NCBI GenBank assembly: GCA_016292295.1
Contig: JADNEJ010000303.1
Location: 1 to 5,683, forward strand
Reading direction: 5' to 3'
Origin: Candidatus Thiodictyon intracellulare
GTDB lineage: Bacteria; Pseudomonadota; Gammaproteobacteria; Chromatiales; Chromatiaceae
Length of the DNA: 5,683 bases
In this document: one piece after another, positions 4,984 to 5,683 of the stretch
Layout: each line of letters opens with the position of its first letter
Position numbering within the stretch: position 1 is the stretch's first letter
Program-made: the position numbers and the translations under genes
Notes under the pieces: generated by a model
Databases searched by the model: none
Told to the model about the DNA's origin: nothing
Seen by the model: the letters and a program-made list of their open reading frames with translations, nothing else

Positions 4984-5567
4984 ATGCACCTGAGCGACAC
5001 GATCTCAGACAATGCGACGACTCCGATCTGGAGACGCTCACGCCGTCACGCTCACGCCCGCGCAGGCATCGTTGGGCAAGACGCTGGTGGATCTGAAGGT
5101 GGCGCGCGAGCGGCTTGTGTAGACTTCCTCCAACAGTTCGCGGCCACCGGGCATGCGGTTGCCGTGGGAGGGGAATGGCGGTCAGGAAGCACCCGCTGGC
5201 GAGGCCGATGTTCCCGCGGTGTCAGGGGACGTAGCGGATGCGGCGGACACCCCCAGCGGCGCCGATGAGCCGGCTGTGGTGCCGCCGCCAGGGCTCGCGG
5301 CGCACGCTCGCCGGCGCACCGCTCGGTCGGCGCCCGGAGACCCCGAGGCACAGCCGTACCCAGCATCTGCCGGTGGGCGCCGAGCAGCCCCGTCGGCCGA
5401 CGTGCTGTGCGGGGTGCGGCCAGGCGTTGACGGCCGCCTGTCGGTGTCGCGGGCGCACAACGCCCGCGATGAAATCGCGCTGACTCAGCCCGGTGTCGGC
5501 GCGACCGGACTGCTGCTGTGCCAGACCAAGTACACCTAATTTTGAATGGTGCTGCGATTGCGGGTCT
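4984..5567 (+). pseudogene. Decayed N-terminal part of an IS66-type transposase
   Basis: Fragments in alternating frames line up with the N-terminus of IS66-type transposases. DLETLTP (frame from 5025) joins QASLGKTLVDLKVARERLV (from 5060) once a 14-bp duplication is removed. A TAG at 5120-5122 follows, probably a former Gln codon, and then TSSNSSRPPG, the typical 'NSS.PPS' motif. A low-complexity acidic stretch follows. Then, in another frame, RRPETPRHSRTQHLPVGAEQ and CCAGCGQAL (cysteines at 5403, 5406 and 5415) look like the first half of the zinc ribbon. RAHNARDEIALTQPGVGATG and LLLCQTKYT follow in the previous frame to TAA at 5537. Dropping one A there continues as YFEWCCDCG, the second cysteine pair, to 5564. 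No catalytic DDE domain follows, so the element is truncated as well as frameshifted. The 5' boundary is approximate; an ATG at 4984 is the best candidate start. Confidence 0.58.
5034..5058 (+). repeat. 14-bp tandem duplication inside the transposase remnant
   Basis: ACGCTCACGCC occurs at 5034-5044 and 5048-5058, separated by GTC, a period of 14 bp. Removing one unit fuses the frames before and after it into a continuous protein (DLETLTPAQASLGKTLVDLK). The duplication is therefore a clear inactivating lesion in the transposase remnant. Confidence 0.7.
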
Positions 5568-5683
5568 TGATCATAATCCCGCCCACCTTGTTCAGTCCTG
5601 GCGTCGCCGCTCCCTTGTAGAATATGCTCTTGCGCGCGCAAACCCACATGGGCCGGCCGGCCTTTGGCGGATTTGTGATCAAG
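5536..5683 (-). CDS. Possible C-terminal end of a minus-strand protein (partial)
   Basis: On the minus strand a frame enters from the window's right edge and stays open for 48 codons to TAG at 5538-5536. It reads LITNPPKAGRPMWVCARKSI and on through FYKGAATPGLNKVGGIMIKT, ending in RNRSTIQN. Codon third positions are mostly G or C, as in the intact genes. The composition is ordinary and slightly basic, unlike the repetitive shadow frames elsewhere. I recognise no family. It overlaps the last readable piece of the IS66-type remnant by about 30 bases. It may be a real gene end or an open frame by chance. Confidence 0.33.
   Translation of the reverse strand, partial: LITNPPKAGRPMWVCARKSIFYKGAATPGLNKVGGIMIKTRNRSTIQN
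5566..5683. repeat. Imperfect inverted repeat bounding 118 bp
   Basis: CTTGATCA at 5566-5573 is exactly inverted at 5676-5683, the last base of the window. Read inward, the arms match at about 16 of 20 positions (CTTGATCATAATCCCGCCCA against CTTGATCACAAATCCGCCAA). Between them lie the palindromes TTGCGCGCGCAA (5630-5641) and GGCCGGCCGGCC (5651-5662). The left arm begins one base after the last codon of transposase similarity. This may be a small non-autonomous element or the junction of another insertion. The right arm may continue beyond the window. Confidence 0.35.

Noticed and set aside
5034..5058. CRISPR-like repeat
   Set aside because: There are only two copies with a 3-base spacer; a 14-bp tandem duplication explains it fully.
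5222..5647. 141-codon minus-strand frame over the transposase remnant
   Set aside because: Its sequence is Arg/Gly/Ser-rich without motifs, and it is antisense to recognisable zinc-ribbon fragments.

Overview
The window is GC-rich, with scattered degraded genes and transposase remnants around a compact intact core. The gene families and codon use suggest a gammaproteobacterium, possibly a purple sulfur bacterium (Chromatiales). That placement is an inference from family resemblance, not a database result.

Layout. (1) Positions 1-171 hold the C-terminal end of an IS630-type transposase, followed by an AT-richer junction with a perfect 12-bp palindrome. (2) Positions 243-1201 hold a broken gene. 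It encodes the second half of a GAF sensor domain, like that of NifA-type activators, followed by a TPR-like helical segment. Removing one T at 448/449 and one T at 829/830 restores a single open frame. (3) On the minus strand, 1894-1163 encodes a Pro/Ala-rich protein with one membrane anchor. Its N-terminus resembles membrane-anchored cytochrome c5 proteins but it has no haem motif. It converges on the broken GAF gene, with a strong GC hairpin just past its stop. (4) A divergent intergenic region of about 380 bp (1913-2296) carries a 9-bp dyad, an 18-bp direct repeat pair and a two-stage hairpin. (5) The hairpin leads into a 24-codon ORF that overlaps (ATGA) the start of a YciA-type acyl-CoA thioesterase (2368-2790). 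Fifteen bases later comes a two-domain polyphosphate:AMP phosphotransferase (2806-4401). (6) Positions 4458-4950 hold a frameshifted small membrane-protein gene of DUF4149-like appearance. (7) Positions about 4984-5567 hold a heavily decayed N-terminal part of an IS66-type transposase, including a 14-bp tandem duplication and a nonsense codon. (8) The last 148 bases are open on the minus strand and may be the C-terminus of a gene lying beyond the window. They are also bounded by an imperfect inverted repeat.

How the genes may work together. The only clearly functional pathway genes are the thioesterase and the polyphosphate:AMP phosphotransferase. The first releases free CoA from acyl-CoA; the second recharges AMP to ADP using polyphosphate. 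Acyl-CoA synthetases consume CoA and produce AMP, so the pair could relieve both sides of fatty-acid activation, but this link is inference from adjacency only. The flanks look like a decaying, IS-rich neighbourhood. Several of the lesions are single-base insertions, so sequencing or assembly error must be excluded before treating every broken gene as a true pseudogene. I see no CRISPR array, tRNA, rRNA or clear multi-gene novel system.
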